Origin: a virus
Length of the DNA stretch: 31,441 nt
Virus record (IMG/VR): IMGVR_UViG_3300021197_000639
Span: 1 to 31,441 of that record
Strand: one strand, 5' to 3'
Positions 6,598 through 16,214 of the stretch are shown in pieces (position 1 is the stretch's first letter; each line of letters opens with the position of its first letter). The notes beneath the pieces are model-generated. The model was given only the letters and a program-made list of their open reading frames with translations, searched no databases and was not told where the DNA came from. The position numbers and the translations under genes are program-made.

Positions 6598-9500
6598 CTA
6601 CTCAAAATTTAAGTCAGGAATGTCAGGTATGTTTGGTAACTCTAATGCCTTTTCCATCCTACGCTTTTTCGCTTTATACTCCTGTATTCTTTTCTTCCGC
6701 TTGTAGTCTGAAGCAGAACCCCAATGCTCACTGTATATTTTACCACCAAAAGGTATATTCTTTTCTACAGTCTTACCTACTTTATCAAAATCACCCTTAC
6801 CCACATTTACTCCAGTTTCTATTAACTCAGATAGTTTAGGTGGCATTATAAGATCGGTGACTGCTTGATAAGGTTCATCAGCAAACTTTCTTGTAAAGTA
6901 TCTACTAAGTCCAAACAAGGTAAGTATAGCATCTGCCCCTGCATCTAACGCATTTTCTTGTGTGGGCATTTGATCACCAAGCATTCCAGGTTTATCATCG
7001 CGATCTAGCAGGTAGTCTTTAAATAAATTATTTGTAGTCATTGCACCGCCAAAGAGAAGTGACAAGCGCACACCTTGTTTCATACCGTCTCGAATTTCGT
7101 CCGCGTTTCCGCTTCCTAACTTTCGTAATACATCTCTTCGAGTTGTCTCTAGTTGCTTGAGTCCAAAACTTTTAAGAAAGTAAAGCGGCCTCGTTGATGG
7201 GTTTTTTAGGTAGACTTCAGGATATTCCGATAGACCGATAGGCTGAGTCTTTGCGAGTTGCGAATAAAGATATGTCTTAACATTAGGATCTCCGACATCT
7301 CCCCGCTTTAGAGCGTCTAGAAACTTTTTTGTCTCAGGCCCATAATACTCTGCCATTTCTTTTGCGAACTCTTGGTACTCTTTTGACTGCTTGTTTGCAA
7401 CCTTCTTACGAGCTACACGCATAGCAGTATTAAGGTTAGACTCTTTCATCAACTCATCCATGCGTTTAAATTGCACTATTCCTAATGACTTGCGAAGAAA
7501 GTTGTTTAAGCCTTTTTGAGCTTTACCTGCCATACCACGCTGTGACTGAGCAAGTGGTTCTGCAAACTCTTGAGCTATATCATCTATGCCAATGTCAGAC
7601 ATAGTGATACCCTTCCTTTTTAAAGTTTTACCAGTTGTAGCTAGTGTATCAAATGTGCCATATCTATATGCGTTTAGCATAAATTCAGATGCTTGAGTAA
7701 TTGTAGAAATTGGATTTGCAATACTTGACAAGTAAACACCATCCCTAAACATTTGCAGACTCTTGTTTAAAGATTGCTCTCCACCATCTAGCCTCACCCC
7801 AATAAGCCTACTTATTTCTCTGGTATTTTCTTTAGACAACTTACCACGCTGTTGTAGCTTACTTAGTAATTCGGTGTACCCTTCTACATTTTTTACTTTT
7901 CCTACGAATTGGTTTTTAGCTACACGGTAAGTTACATTGTTTATGTAGTTCTGTATATTTTCCTCAAAGCCACCATAGAATTTCAAATGATCCTCCTCGA
8001 TTTTATCGATTACGCGATTCTTCATAAACCCTGGAGTTCCATCACCTGTATACTTTTGACCTTCTAAGAATTTACGAACAGCTTCTCTTTCCTCAAATTT
8101 AGTTAATTGCGTTGGGCTTTGCGGTAATGGTTGCCCTGGTGCTAATTTGTTTTTTTCCCGGAATGCAGCATCAATTGCATCATCAATCGGATCTTTTAAA
8201 TCTTTACCAATTGCCTTACGAAAACCTTCGTAGTCTTTCATTATGCGAGGAAGGTAGTCTTTGCGATATGGAATATCTATGCCATTATCCTTTGCTAATT
8301 TATGTATATCATCAAAGATAGTCTGCAACTCATCAAACTCTCTTTTCACACTAGGTAGCTTATTATTGTATCTCTTTAATACGTCATATGCTTCAGGCAT
8401 CTCGCTGTTAAGCGCGTGCCGAGTAAATTTTTTACGATCTGTAGATGACATCTTCTTGAATGAACGCAAAAAAGGCGCAGCTTTATGCATATAATTACCA
8501 GCAAGCATATTTTGATTTACCTCAAACTCATCAAGCTTGTGTGCCATCCTTGGACTTAATTCTTCAATGCGTGACTTTAGTGGTCTAATTGCTTCGTCAC
8601 TAAATATAATTGATTTCTGCATACCATAATTACCACCCTTCAACGCAAACTCCACAGGTTTTGTTATAGTCTCTACTACTTTATTAGGAAGTCTTACTGC
8701 ACCTGAATAAGCTACACCTTGGTTATTGCTTGTGACTTTCTTACTTGAAGCATCGCTTTCAATCTTTTGCGCCAACTCGACTTCACCATTGTTTTTAGAC
8801 TGCCTAGCTTGTGCTTTAGTTTGCCTAATGGATCGTACAAACGGAAGCGCCAAAGCACTATCAATCCCTGCCATTTCCAATGCACTTTTAAATCTTCCAA
8901 GGGCAAAGGAATCGTCTACATCTGATGCCAAGAAGTCGGTAACAGGATTGGAAATCATTGGGTACTGCTGAACTAGGTCAGATAGCCTAGCCTCCTGTCC
9001 GCTAAATCCTAATCCACCTGCTGCACCTGAAGCGATCACAGTTTGTTTTATCGGCCCTTTTGTTAGTGATTTAGTGATCTGCATGGTTGGCGAACCTACA
9101 GTTATAAACTGTGCTATACCTTCTGCTAAACCCGGCACGCCATCCTCATAAGGTATTTTTGCTATATTTGCATCTATCTCTTTTGCTCTATCTGCGTCAC
9201 CACCTACAGCAGATGCGACTGCACCTAAAGAACCTACTGCCCTACCTATACCTTTACCTAAAGCTACTTCTCCTTGCGAAGGTTGCTCGCCTTGAAATCT
9301 AGGGCGAACTAACTTTGTTGCAACTGTGCCTACTCCAGGCTGTTGCTGTTCCTGCATAGGTTCCTCAGCTTTTAGCCTAGCGATCTCTCTTTCTTGTGGA
9401 GACAATGGATCAGGTTTTAATTCTGGTATTTGGCGTGGTTGTGGTGGAGCAGTAATTCGCATTGGTGCAGTCTGCGTACCACCCATATCATCGTAAGATT

Positions 9501-9828
9501 GCTCGATTTTGTAGTGTGCCTTAATCTGCTCAATCTCTTCAGGAGTGGCTTCCTCTCCATTTATGCGGACATTTTTTACTCCGCTGTTAGTTAGAACTTT
9601 AATCACCGTTCCTGTAGTAGCTACTCCACCTGCAATACGCTTTGTACCTGATCTTACTAAATCTTTTCTTTGTCCGACAGTTGCCATTCTGCCTGTTACA
9701 GGATCTTTAAGTCCAAAACCACGACCCATATTAGATGTAGTTGTATTAGGTATTCCCACTAAGCCATGTTTGTTTTTATACCTACCTGCTTGAGTTGCAG
9801 TCCCTTTTATGAAGTTTGCTACACTCAT
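6598..9828 (-). CDS. Large virion protein, probable internal/ejection protein (1076 aa)
   Basis: This is the last and longest gene of the late operon. It begins MSVANFIKGTATQAGRYKNK, with a basic N-terminus, then a Pro/Gln-rich region (about 120-180) and long helical segments. A Gly/Ala-rich stretch near 255-280 (KQTVIASGAAGGLGFSG) could enter a membrane. The segment LSDLVQQYPMISNPVTDFLA at about 285-304 resembles large virion-associated proteins I recall from marine phages. The C-terminus is basic (KRKKRIQEYKAKKRRMEKAL). No lytic-transglycosylase or peptidase motif is visible. Size, final position and overlap (4 nt) with the 424-aa gene suggest one of the proteins ejected with DNA in podoviruses. 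The family assignment is weak; virion role is inferred from context. Confidence 0.65.
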   Translation of the reverse strand: MSVANFIKGTATQAGRYKNKHGLVGIPNTTTSNMGRGFGLKDPVTGRMATVGQRKDLVRSGTKRIAGGVATTGTVIKVLTNSGVKNVRINGEEATPEEIEQIKAHYKIEQSYDDMGGTQTAPMRITAPPQPRQIPELKPDPLSPQEREIARLKAEEPMQEQQQPGVGTVATKLVRPRFQGEQPSQGEVALGKGIGRAVGSLGAVASAVGGDADRAKEIDANIAKIPYEDGVPGLAEGIAQFITVGSPTMQITKSLTKGPIKQTVIASGAAGGLGFSGQEARLSDLVQQYPMISNPVTDFLASDVDDSFALGRFKSALEMAGIDSALALPFVRSIRQTKAQARQSKNNGEVELAQKIESDASSKKVTSNNQGVAYSGAVRLPNKVVETITKPVEFALKGGNYGMQKSIIFSDEAIRPLKSRIEELSPRMAHKLDEFEVNQNMLAGNYMHKAAPFLRSFKKMSSTDRKKFTRHALNSEMPEAYDVLKRYNNKLPSVKREFDELQTIFDDIHKLAKDNGIDIPYRKDYLPRIMKDYEGFRKAIGKDLKDPIDDAIDAAFREKNKLAPGQPLPQSPTQLTKFEEREAVRKFLEGQKYTGDGTPGFMKNRVIDKIEEDHLKFYGGFEENIQNYINNVTYRVAKNQFVGKVKNVEGYTELLSKLQQRGKLSKENTREISRLIGVRLDGGEQSLNKSLQMFRDGVYLSSIANPISTITQASEFMLNAYRYGTFDTLATTGKTLKRKGITMSDIGIDDIAQEFAEPLAQSQRGMAGKAQKGLNNFLRKSLGIVQFKRMDELMKESNLNTAMRVARKKVANKQSKEYQEFAKEMAEYYGPETKKFLDALKRGDVGDPNVKTYLYSQLAKTQPIGLSEYPEVYLKNPSTRPLYFLKSFGLKQLETTRRDVLRKLGSGNADEIRDGMKQGVRLSLLFGGAMTTNNLFKDYLLDRDDKPGMLGDQMPTQENALDAGADAILTLFGLSRYFTRKFADEPYQAVTDLIMPPKLSELIETGVNVGKGDFDKVGKTVEKNIPFGGKIYSEHWGSASDYKRKKRIQEYKAKKRRMEKALELPNIPDIPDLNFE

Positions 9829-11099
9829 CGAATAGTAAGGTCTAAATCAATCTGTGTTTGTAGTTTATTTCGCAACCCGTCTAGGTAGATCAATCTATTC
9901 TCAAGGTCTTGATTAAATGGAACGACAATGGTTTCACCTGAAGCAGGATCTTCTACCTCGTAGTCATTGTCCTCATTTTGCTCTCCTCTAGCTTTTGCTA
10001 GGCTGTACTGCTCTACATCTTTGGTTGTAAGTGAAGTGATTGCACTTTGTAGCAATTCAGATTTTTCTCCGAAATTCTCAGAACCTAGCTTTGTTAATTT
10101 CTTAGTCTTAGGATCTCCTTCATAAACATATCCACCAACAATTTTATAATTAGGATATCCCGGCACAGATGGAATATCTGTAAATTCTTTAGCTTTGTAT
10201 CTGTACTCAACATTGAATCCATCCTTAAATTTCTTAATATCTGCGCTCACGCCTTCCGGTAAATCTGAAGTAGATGCAAGTGCCGAGTTGCGATCAGTAA
10301 AGTCAGGAGTTCTTGCAATCTCTGTTTTCTTTTCTCCTAACTCTAATTTACCCTTCTCAATGTCTAGATCGGTTTTCTCACCCTGCTTTTTTATGTTCTC
10401 AAACTCCTCTTTCGCAGTCGCAAAATCCAAATCTTTGCTTGGGTCATAAATCAATTCCTCCAAGGGTAAGGTTCTATTTGTTATACCCGCAGAGTTACCT
10501 AATATTAATCGATCCTGTACAGAAAAATTCTCATACTCTTCTCCGTTTAGAATCCTATTCTGTAAATCTTCAAGTTGCCTCCCGTATGCAGCGTAGGTTG
10601 CTGCAACTCTTTTAGTTTCATTTTCTTTAAGTCTAGTAAGTGCTTCAGTTGCATCCCTTGCAGTTTCACTTGTAAGCACCCGCTCTTCGAGTAATTTATT
10701 ATTAAGATTCGTTGACAGTTCTTGCTGTTTGAGGAGATCAACTTCATTGATCGTTGCCATTGCACTGTCTAGTCTTTGTAAACCTTTCAATCCAAGTTCA
10801 CCGCCAGTGAGCTTTTCCATGTCAGTTGCATTCTTTTTATCAAATTCTTCATCGCCAGACATTGTCAAACGTTGCGCAATGCTTGGATCTAACTTGAGGC
10901 GATTTTCAATTTTATCAGTTAATTTGCCCTGCTTCTCCTTATTCAGCCCGTACTGCTGTATCATGCCTCCGATCTGACCTCCCATATTGGCAAACATTTG
11001 CCCTTGGGTTTGCCCTGCCCTGGCGATTAGATTAGCGGCATTAGCGGTAGAGCCTAGTGCGCTTCCGTAATTACCTGAAAAGAATGGTTTTCTTGCCAT
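9825..11099 (-). CDS. Probable internal virion protein (424 aa, coiled coil)
   Basis: This gene lies between two larger late genes, overlapping the 1076-aa gene by 4 nt and starting just after the 846-aa gene. The N-terminus is Gly/Ala/Gln-rich (FANMGGQIGGMIQQYGLN), followed by charged heptad-like helices (about 90-270; NNKLLEERVLTSETARDATE, and EFENIKKQGEKTDLDIEKGK). A more globular segment follows (about 285-345), then an acidic stretch and a final helix. Medium-sized helical proteins in this position are typically internal core or ejection proteins. No enzymatic motif is visible. Confidence 0.6.
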   Translation of the reverse strand: MARKPFFSGNYGSALGSTANAANLIARAGQTQGQMFANMGGQIGGMIQQYGLNKEKQGKLTDKIENRLKLDPSIAQRLTMSGDEEFDKKNATDMEKLTGGELGLKGLQRLDSAMATINEVDLLKQQELSTNLNNKLLEERVLTSETARDATEALTRLKENETKRVAATYAAYGRQLEDLQNRILNGEEYENFSVQDRLILGNSAGITNRTLPLEELIYDPSKDLDFATAKEEFENIKKQGEKTDLDIEKGKLELGEKKTEIARTPDFTDRNSALASTSDLPEGVSADIKKFKDGFNVEYRYKAKEFTDIPSVPGYPNYKIVGGYVYEGDPKTKKLTKLGSENFGEKSELLQSAITSLTTKDVEQYSLAKARGEQNEDNDYEVEDPASGETIVVPFNQDLENRLIYLDGLRNKLQTQIDLDLTIR

Positions 11100-11100
11100 G

Positions 11101-13641
11101 TTATTTGTCTCCTATTTTAGAATCCATCCACTTGCGGATAATTGATTTTAGGCGAGGCTTATTACTTATCCAATTGGCAAAGCGTTCGCCATATTCTGCA
11201 TATAGTTTAAAGAACCAATTAGGTGATTCTGTAAACATCCACTCACGGAATTGTAACCACGATGGATTTGTGGGTCCATAGACCTCGCGTGCTACCCAGC
11301 AAAAACCTGAGAACAATGTTGCACCTCCACTTGCTGCTTTTCCGGCACCTGACAATAACCCGCCACCTAGCGCGCCCAAGCCACCCATGATGCCTGAACT
11401 TCTGCTTGCATCTGCGGCTACATTGGCGGCATACATGTTTGCCTGGTTCGCATTCTGTTGACTGATGTAGCCAAGTCCTGCTTCAGGGTTTAAATATTGT
11501 GGACCTGAATCTAGTCCATATCCCGCTTGTCCAAATACACCTTGCCCGGCTTGCAGGCTTCCTCCTCCTCCTCGGCCTAACAGTGCTTGGAATGGATCGA
11601 GGGTATACTTGTCTTCCATCTGTGCAAGGTTACCCAACGCATTAATGTAATTACCGAGTCCTTGCTGGCGTAAGCTTTCATTTGCTCGTTCCGCATCCAT
11701 TGTAGCACCGACTCCAAATTGTGCAGCTTGTTGGGCTTGACCCTGATTGATGACATCTGCTTGTTGCTCTGACTGTGCATCGAATGCATTAGCTTGCTGA
11801 TCCATCTGTGCTTGTGCCAGGAGTTTCGCCTGATCAAGTTGTGCTTGCTGAGAGTCTTGTTGCATTCCAGCTTCTAAGCCCATTGCTCTGGACTGCTGAA
11901 GCATCTGTGCATCTGCTAATGCTTTTCTTTGATTAAGTCCTGCCTGCTCACTTTCCTGTGCCATTCCGCGAGTGATGTCTCCTTGCTGTAACCCTGCATC
12001 CTGTCCAAGCACAGATTGTGCAAAGGAGCGATTCTGCATACGGCGGTTGTTGTCCTCCTGTACGCGAGCTTCAGCTTCTGCAATTGCACCACTTTGATCA
12101 AATGTTCTTCCCATGAGCGTGGATCTCGCACGGGCGGCATCTGCGATCTGTGCTTGTTCTCGCCCGGTTAAACCTGCCCCTAGTGCTGTCTTAGCATCTC
12201 CTAGTAGTTGTGATCTTAAAGTATCTTGATTTCCCGCACCTGTTGCCAACTCTCCTGAGAATTGTGTGTTAGCAGTTAGTTGTAGAGGATCAGCTACTTG
12301 AGCCGCAGTGAAACTTGTATCCGCGTCAAGCGTTGGTGCTGCCCCTACTTTTGCGGCAGTCATGGTGGCGGGTCCACCCTCACCTCCAACATTTCCACCA
12401 AAAGTGTCAGCGGTAGGTATACTTACGGGTCCACCTGAACCTGTTTGTATCATCTCATCTACTGCGGACGCATTGCCTGCATCTACATCCGCTTGTGTGG
12501 CTTTGCGTAATCCTGTGAGGTTTTCGCGTTGTTGCTCAAGGAGTACACGGGCATCATCAAGTCCTGTAGTAGTGGCGGGTTTATATTCATCCATTACATT
12601 ACGGTAACGGTCTGATAAACGCTCAACATCAGATAAGTCAGCTTCGCGTTGGCGGGATAGGTTGCCCCGTTGAATATCTTCTGTGTACGCAGATAGTCCA
12701 AGAAAGTTACCTTCGGAATCAAATCCTGCTTTGCGGTTAGTTGGTAATCCTGTGGCGGGGTCAATCGCATTGCGACTATCTCCGAGAAGATTAATCATTC
12801 CATCACCTGAAAATGATGCAGGTATTGTTTCCGTCTGTCCTGTCTTTGACTTATCTACGATTATCTGCCCGTTTGGATCTTTGCCGTAGACGGGGGTTGC
12901 GTCTGCTGGGGGGGTGGTGACCGTGGTTTCTATTTTACCACCATCAGAAAGGTCTAATGTTTCTGCGCCAGTTTTCGTAAAGTAATTTGCAGCTCTTTGC
13001 CCACCGATTGCAATACCAGCACTATTAGCAGCTTCTGCTTCACTTACACTAGGGTACAAGCCGAAAGATACGGGATTACCTTTTGGTGTTATGCCCGCAC
13101 GAAGATATTCCTTTTGAGTTTCCAGCATTTTTGCCGTAGTCGTATTATGCGGAAAGGGCATTTTCGAGTACCCTTCTTTAATAACGCTTCCTGTTTTTGG
13201 ATCTTTAAATGTAACTTTGTATACACCAGGGCGGTCGTCTTTAATGCCTCGCAATGGTGCATTATACGGTGGTACTTCTTCAACAAATTCTATATCAGGC
13301 TTTACATTTTTAGTAGTAGTCGTAGCTTTTTTGCCACCCTCATATCCAACGACCAATCGACCTTGATCATCGTATGTACCACTAGTTGACTCTGTTCTAT
13401 TGCCCAATAAAGTCTGGCGCAAAACATCCGTATCGATCTGTGCAGTCTGCTGACGAATGGGTGCTTCAACTCCTTGAATGATGTCACCTAAATCACCACC
13501 TTCAAAGCCTGCTTCTGCGTATATGTCGGCATAGTCTCCCTGTCCAAGCAGTTGCTCCATTTGCGCTTTCATCGCGTCTGCCATGCCTTCGCCATAGCTT
13601 GGTTGCTGGGGTAAATTGTAGTTTTGACTTCCTCCGCACAT
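11101..13641 (-). CDS. Gln-rich virion protein with a C-terminal CWVAREVYG module (846 aa)
   Basis: This large late gene opens MCGGSQNYNLPQQPSYGEGM. It has a disordered Gly/Thr/Asp-rich middle and a long Ala/Gln-rich helical region (about 500-660; repeated QAQ/AQM/QQA). A Gly-rich, potentially membrane-active stretch follows near 745-775 (GIMGGLGALGGGLLSGAGKA). The last 65 residues differ sharply: aromatic and basic, starting CWVAREVYGPTNPSWLQFR and ending in KSIIRKWMDSKIGDK. I recall this tail module from the ends of varied phage virion proteins. The ensemble suits an internal or ejection protein that crosses the envelope. Nothing indicates an enzyme. The role is inferred from composition and position. 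Confidence 0.6.
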   Translation of the reverse strand: MCGGSQNYNLPQQPSYGEGMADAMKAQMEQLLGQGDYADIYAEAGFEGGDLGDIIQGVEAPIRQQTAQIDTDVLRQTLLGNRTESTSGTYDDQGRLVVGYEGGKKATTTTKNVKPDIEFVEEVPPYNAPLRGIKDDRPGVYKVTFKDPKTGSVIKEGYSKMPFPHNTTTAKMLETQKEYLRAGITPKGNPVSFGLYPSVSEAEAANSAGIAIGGQRAANYFTKTGAETLDLSDGGKIETTVTTPPADATPVYGKDPNGQIIVDKSKTGQTETIPASFSGDGMINLLGDSRNAIDPATGLPTNRKAGFDSEGNFLGLSAYTEDIQRGNLSRQREADLSDVERLSDRYRNVMDEYKPATTTGLDDARVLLEQQRENLTGLRKATQADVDAGNASAVDEMIQTGSGGPVSIPTADTFGGNVGGEGGPATMTAAKVGAAPTLDADTSFTAAQVADPLQLTANTQFSGELATGAGNQDTLRSQLLGDAKTALGAGLTGREQAQIADAARARSTLMGRTFDQSGAIAEAEARVQEDNNRRMQNRSFAQSVLGQDAGLQQGDITRGMAQESEQAGLNQRKALADAQMLQQSRAMGLEAGMQQDSQQAQLDQAKLLAQAQMDQQANAFDAQSEQQADVINQGQAQQAAQFGVGATMDAERANESLRQQGLGNYINALGNLAQMEDKYTLDPFQALLGRGGGGSLQAGQGVFGQAGYGLDSGPQYLNPEAGLGYISQQNANQANMYAANVAADASRSSGIMGGLGALGGGLLSGAGKAASGGATLFSGFCWVAREVYGPTNPSWLQFREWMFTESPNWFFKLYAEYGERFANWISNKPRLKSIIRKWMDSKIGDK

Positions 13642-13653
13642 AATTAGTTTCTC

Positions 13654-14031
13654 CTAGATTTTTGGTAAGTTTTTGTAAAAGATGTTAGTAGGCCAGACAG
13701 GTTCAAAGCCAAAGTGTTCCATATGGTTTTTATATGGACTGTGACTGTTGCAGGCTATGAATGCTTGGTTTACACCTTTTTGTGAAAGCATACTTTCCTG
13801 TATCTGATTTAATATTAAAGAGTCTTTTGCCCCTACTTTCTTACTGTGATGCCAAAGTAATACCATAGGGACTTCGCATAGATTCCAACCTCCAACAATT
13901 TCATTACCCTTCATCACTGCGTGGGTAGGAATCTTCATGTTATCATTATCTTCTTCTGCTAGTTTTGAAACCAACTGAAGAGTTTTGGGGTCGTTAATTT
14001 TTAATACTTTTGGGATGTTGCTCATATTCAT
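13654..14031 (-). CDS. GNAT-like acetyltransferase-fold protein
   Basis: This 125-aa protein resembles small GNAT-fold proteins found among tail genes of some phages. It has KIPTHAVMKGNEIVGGWNLC (strand pair), a helical middle with KDSLILNQIQESMLSQKG, and the ending HSPYKNHMEHFGFEPVWPTNIFYKNL, where the HMEHFGF turn and following strand match the last GNAT helix and strand. A clear acetyl-CoA pyrophosphate loop (Q/RxxGxG/A) is not visible, so catalysis is doubtful and a structural role is possible. It overlaps the preceding 103-aa gene by 4 nt (ATGA). Moderate confidence in the fold, low in activity. Confidence 0.5.
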   Translation of the reverse strand: MNMSNIPKVLKINDPKTLQLVSKLAEEDNDNMKIPTHAVMKGNEIVGGWNLCEVPMVLLWHHSKKVGAKDSLILNQIQESMLSQKGVNQAFIACNSHSPYKNHMEHFGFEPVWPTNIFYKNLPKI

Positions 14032-14339
14032 TCTGACATTAGATATTCGTCTGCATCTGTTGCACTGACTGCACTACCGAGGTTGATACGAACCCAATTT
14101 GTACCGTTATCCACAGCAAGGCATGGGTTTCCCCCATCACCATCACTTACATAGATAAGTCTCCCGGTTGTGCCATTGGCAGGTAAGGATGATACTGTCT
14201 TGTTCTCCAGGGTAACGGATGTTGCAGATATGGAATCAACTGTGACTGTTGGTTCACCGAGTAAATTTAAAGATGCGGCATCTGTTTCCACGCCTGTGGC
14301 AAAGGTAAAGCCTCTTGTAACTGTAGCAGTGGTAGCCAT
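14028..14339 (-). CDS. Small tail-associated beta-rich protein (103 aa)
   Basis: This protein is rich in Thr, Val, Ser and Gly and has short strands throughout (TVTVDSISATSVTLENKTVS, then GRLIYVSDGDGGNPCLAVDN and GTNWVRINLGSA). The second half resembles small fibre or capping modules that end phage tail proteins. It overlaps the nozzle-like gene by one base and the GNAT-like gene by 4 nt. The product is probably structural; I do not recognise a named family. Confidence 0.6.
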   Translation of the reverse strand: MATTATVTRGFTFATGVETDAASLNLLGEPTVTVDSISATSVTLENKTVSSLPANGTTGRLIYVSDGDGGNPCLAVDNGTNWVRINLGSAVSATDADEYLMSE

Positions 14340-15952
14340 TACGCTATGTCCCTTCTTGTGCTTGCTCCACCTGCTATCGCTTCCACACTTACATGACGGA
14401 ACTTCGGTGATCCACTAGACACATCAATCTCGACATTTGCGGCGTAACCTCTCGCGCGTCCACTGCCAAAGCGAATTAATTTCTCTTCCTTCGATCCCGT
14501 GTAATTCTCCGTGTGGACTGTGTTCGTCCGATCCGGGTCTATTGTGTTCACCTTGATCGTGAATTGATCCCCGTTGTTTACTTCGCATCCGAGTTGTCCC
14601 CGTCTCCATGATTTCACATCTATACTGCCTAATGTGAAGGAGCGGGTCTTCAGCTTGGCACTTATCGCGGTGGATGTGGTGCTTGCGTTGCCTATTGTTC
14701 CCGTGATGTCGGTGGCGGCTTCCTCGATTAAATGCCATCCTTTGTCATTGACTGCAAACAGTCTTCTTCTGGTGGGATCTGTTCCATGTAGTACAGTGAC
14801 AAAGTCATCGATTATAAAGCCGGATGGAAAACTGTCTATAGATGTCCATGAAGTATTAAGAATGTCATATATAAATATTTTATTATTATCAGTTGCAGAA
14901 CCTGTAGGTAGTGCGAGGTAGTATTTATTATCAAATACGATACCACATGCTTTCTCAGCAGATGCATAATTTACATCTAAGAATTGATCCTGGATAGGAC
15001 GGGATAAAGGGATTGCTTCACCACTTACTTTACTGATTGCGACTCCTAGTCCTTTAGCGGGGTCTAAGCCTTGCTGTAAGGTGTACACGCCATCATCCGA
15101 AAGAAAGTAGATTTGTGGTCCACTTGCTGCCACACTCTTTCGAGCTACACATCCTCGCTGACGGGTGATCTCAAATACTGCGGCTGCACTTGTGACTGCA
15201 CAGTTGTTAATCAAATGGATGCTATTGCGAAAAAATACTATTAACTGATTTTCTAAGTATTCAGTAAATCCTATTAAACGATCAGCAGTGCCTCGATTAA
15301 TTCTAAATTGTGATTCAGCAGGATAAAAATTATCAGTGTCTAAAATATCCGACATGATGACAGTGTATGCAGAATCTGATGGTTGTGGTACGATAAGTCT
15401 ATTTGCAAAGAATGTACCAAAGTTCGTGCTTGGACATTCCACTCTTCCTGCTGTGGGTGATCCGTTGTTCTTGAGCGTGAATGCTGTTGGAGTCGAGTAG
15501 TCTCCATCCCATTCCATTGGATCTTTACTTGTGCCACGAAAGAGGATCAGTTTCTCCATTGCTTGCACAAAGCTTGCATTGTCTCCACTTGCGACAGTTT
15601 GTCCACCAGGGTAAGCGATATCTATACCGCTGTTATTCTGGTCATTCCAAAGGATAACTTTATTCTTTGTAGCACAGGCTATAAATTCTGTGCCTGACAC
15701 AGGGTCGGAAAATAATGTGGATGCAAATACTTGCTCATCACCAGCATAAGTTAAAGTGACTGCTCCTGCTTTAAATTCAATTCCTTTACGCACAGAGGCA
15801 AGGTCACCATCTAAGCGCATATTCTCGGATGCTTCAACTGTACCACCCTCAAGTGTTGTGGGTTCCAAGTAGGAGTCTATTCCACTAAAACCACGATCCC
15901 CATCGGTGAGGATTGGATCATCCATTCTACCCTTTGGTTCGTAGCGTGCCAT
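14339..15952 (-). CDS. Tail nozzle/hub-like structural protein
   Basis: This 537-aa protein begins MARYEPKGRMDDPILTDGDR and is built of repeated beta blades (for example EFIACATKNKVILWND, LIVFFRNSIHLINN, KYYLALPTG, RRLFAVNDKGWHLIEE). This pattern fits beta-propeller nozzle/hub proteins of short-tailed phages (T7 gp12 or P22 gp10 roles), where it would form the tail tip below the adaptor ring. I chose the ATG at 15952 because it overlaps the stop of the 48-aa gene (TAATG). Translation from the longest frame start would add 22 residues that merely read through that small gene. Family assignment is by pattern only. Confidence 0.65.
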   Translation of the reverse strand: MARYEPKGRMDDPILTDGDRGFSGIDSYLEPTTLEGGTVEASENMRLDGDLASVRKGIEFKAGAVTLTYAGDEQVFASTLFSDPVSGTEFIACATKNKVILWNDQNNSGIDIAYPGGQTVASGDNASFVQAMEKLILFRGTSKDPMEWDGDYSTPTAFTLKNNGSPTAGRVECPSTNFGTFFANRLIVPQPSDSAYTVIMSDILDTDNFYPAESQFRINRGTADRLIGFTEYLENQLIVFFRNSIHLINNCAVTSAAAVFEITRQRGCVARKSVAASGPQIYFLSDDGVYTLQQGLDPAKGLGVAISKVSGEAIPLSRPIQDQFLDVNYASAEKACGIVFDNKYYLALPTGSATDNNKIFIYDILNTSWTSIDSFPSGFIIDDFVTVLHGTDPTRRRLFAVNDKGWHLIEEAATDITGTIGNASTTSTAISAKLKTRSFTLGSIDVKSWRRGQLGCEVNNGDQFTIKVNTIDPDRTNTVHTENYTGSKEEKLIRFGSGRARGYAANVEIDVSSGSPKFRHVSVEAIAGGASTRRDIA

Positions 15953-16098
15953 TACTTCTTTAACTCTTGATAAAGTTTTCGACCCATGTAAATGATTGTA
16001 ATAATACCTGCTATGCATCCGAAAAGACTGTCTAGCGTGGATAAGCCAAAGGTTGCCAATGTGCCTCCCATTCCAAATATGGATGTGCGGTCAATCAT
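15952..16098 (-). CDS. Small membrane protein, 48 aa (holin-like candidate)
   Basis: The frame MIDRTSIFGMGGTLATFGLS continues to LFGCIAGIITIIYMGRK and LYQELKK. It has one or two hydrophobic segments separated by a short polar turn, and a basic C-terminus. It is joined by TAATG to the 38-aa membrane gene upstream and by TAATG to the nozzle-like gene downstream, strong evidence of translation. Size, topology and proximity to a lipoprotein and another mini-membrane protein suggest a holin or antiholin in a lysis cassette. No endolysin is seen adjacent, so the lysis role is an inference. Confidence 0.68.
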   Translation of the reverse strand: MIDRTSIFGMGGTLATFGLSTLDSLFGCIAGIITIIYMGRKLYQELKK

Positions 16099-16214
16099 TA
16101 GAAAAGCCAATCTAATATTATGATAGCAACCACAAGTCCGACTAACGCGGTTATCATTTTACCTTTTTTCGACATATCTAAAAACTTGTCTTTAAGTAGT
16201 TCTAAATTCTTCAT
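16098..16214 (-). CDS. Small single-pass membrane protein, 38 aa
   Basis: The frame reads MKNLELLKDKFLDMSKKGKM, then MITALVGLVVAIIILDWLF to the stop. It has a basic amphipathic N-terminus and one C-terminal transmembrane helix. It overlaps the lipoprotein gene by 4 nt (ATGA) and the 48-aa gene by one base. It may be a pinholin-like or accessory lysis peptide, or an anchor protein; the sequence alone cannot decide. Confidence 0.68.
   Translation of the reverse strand: MKNLELLKDKFLDMSKKGKMITALVGLVVAIIILDWLF

Noticed and set aside
8112-8494. Plus-strand open frames antisense to the 1076-aa virion gene
   Set aside because: They mirror the minus-strand gene, have no ribosome sites and show no coding-like composition; the same holds for the other antisense frames within the virion genes.
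15953-16018. N-terminal extension of the nozzle-like protein
   Set aside because: The extension only reads through the 48-aa membrane gene in another frame; the ATG at 15952 overlaps that gene's stop.
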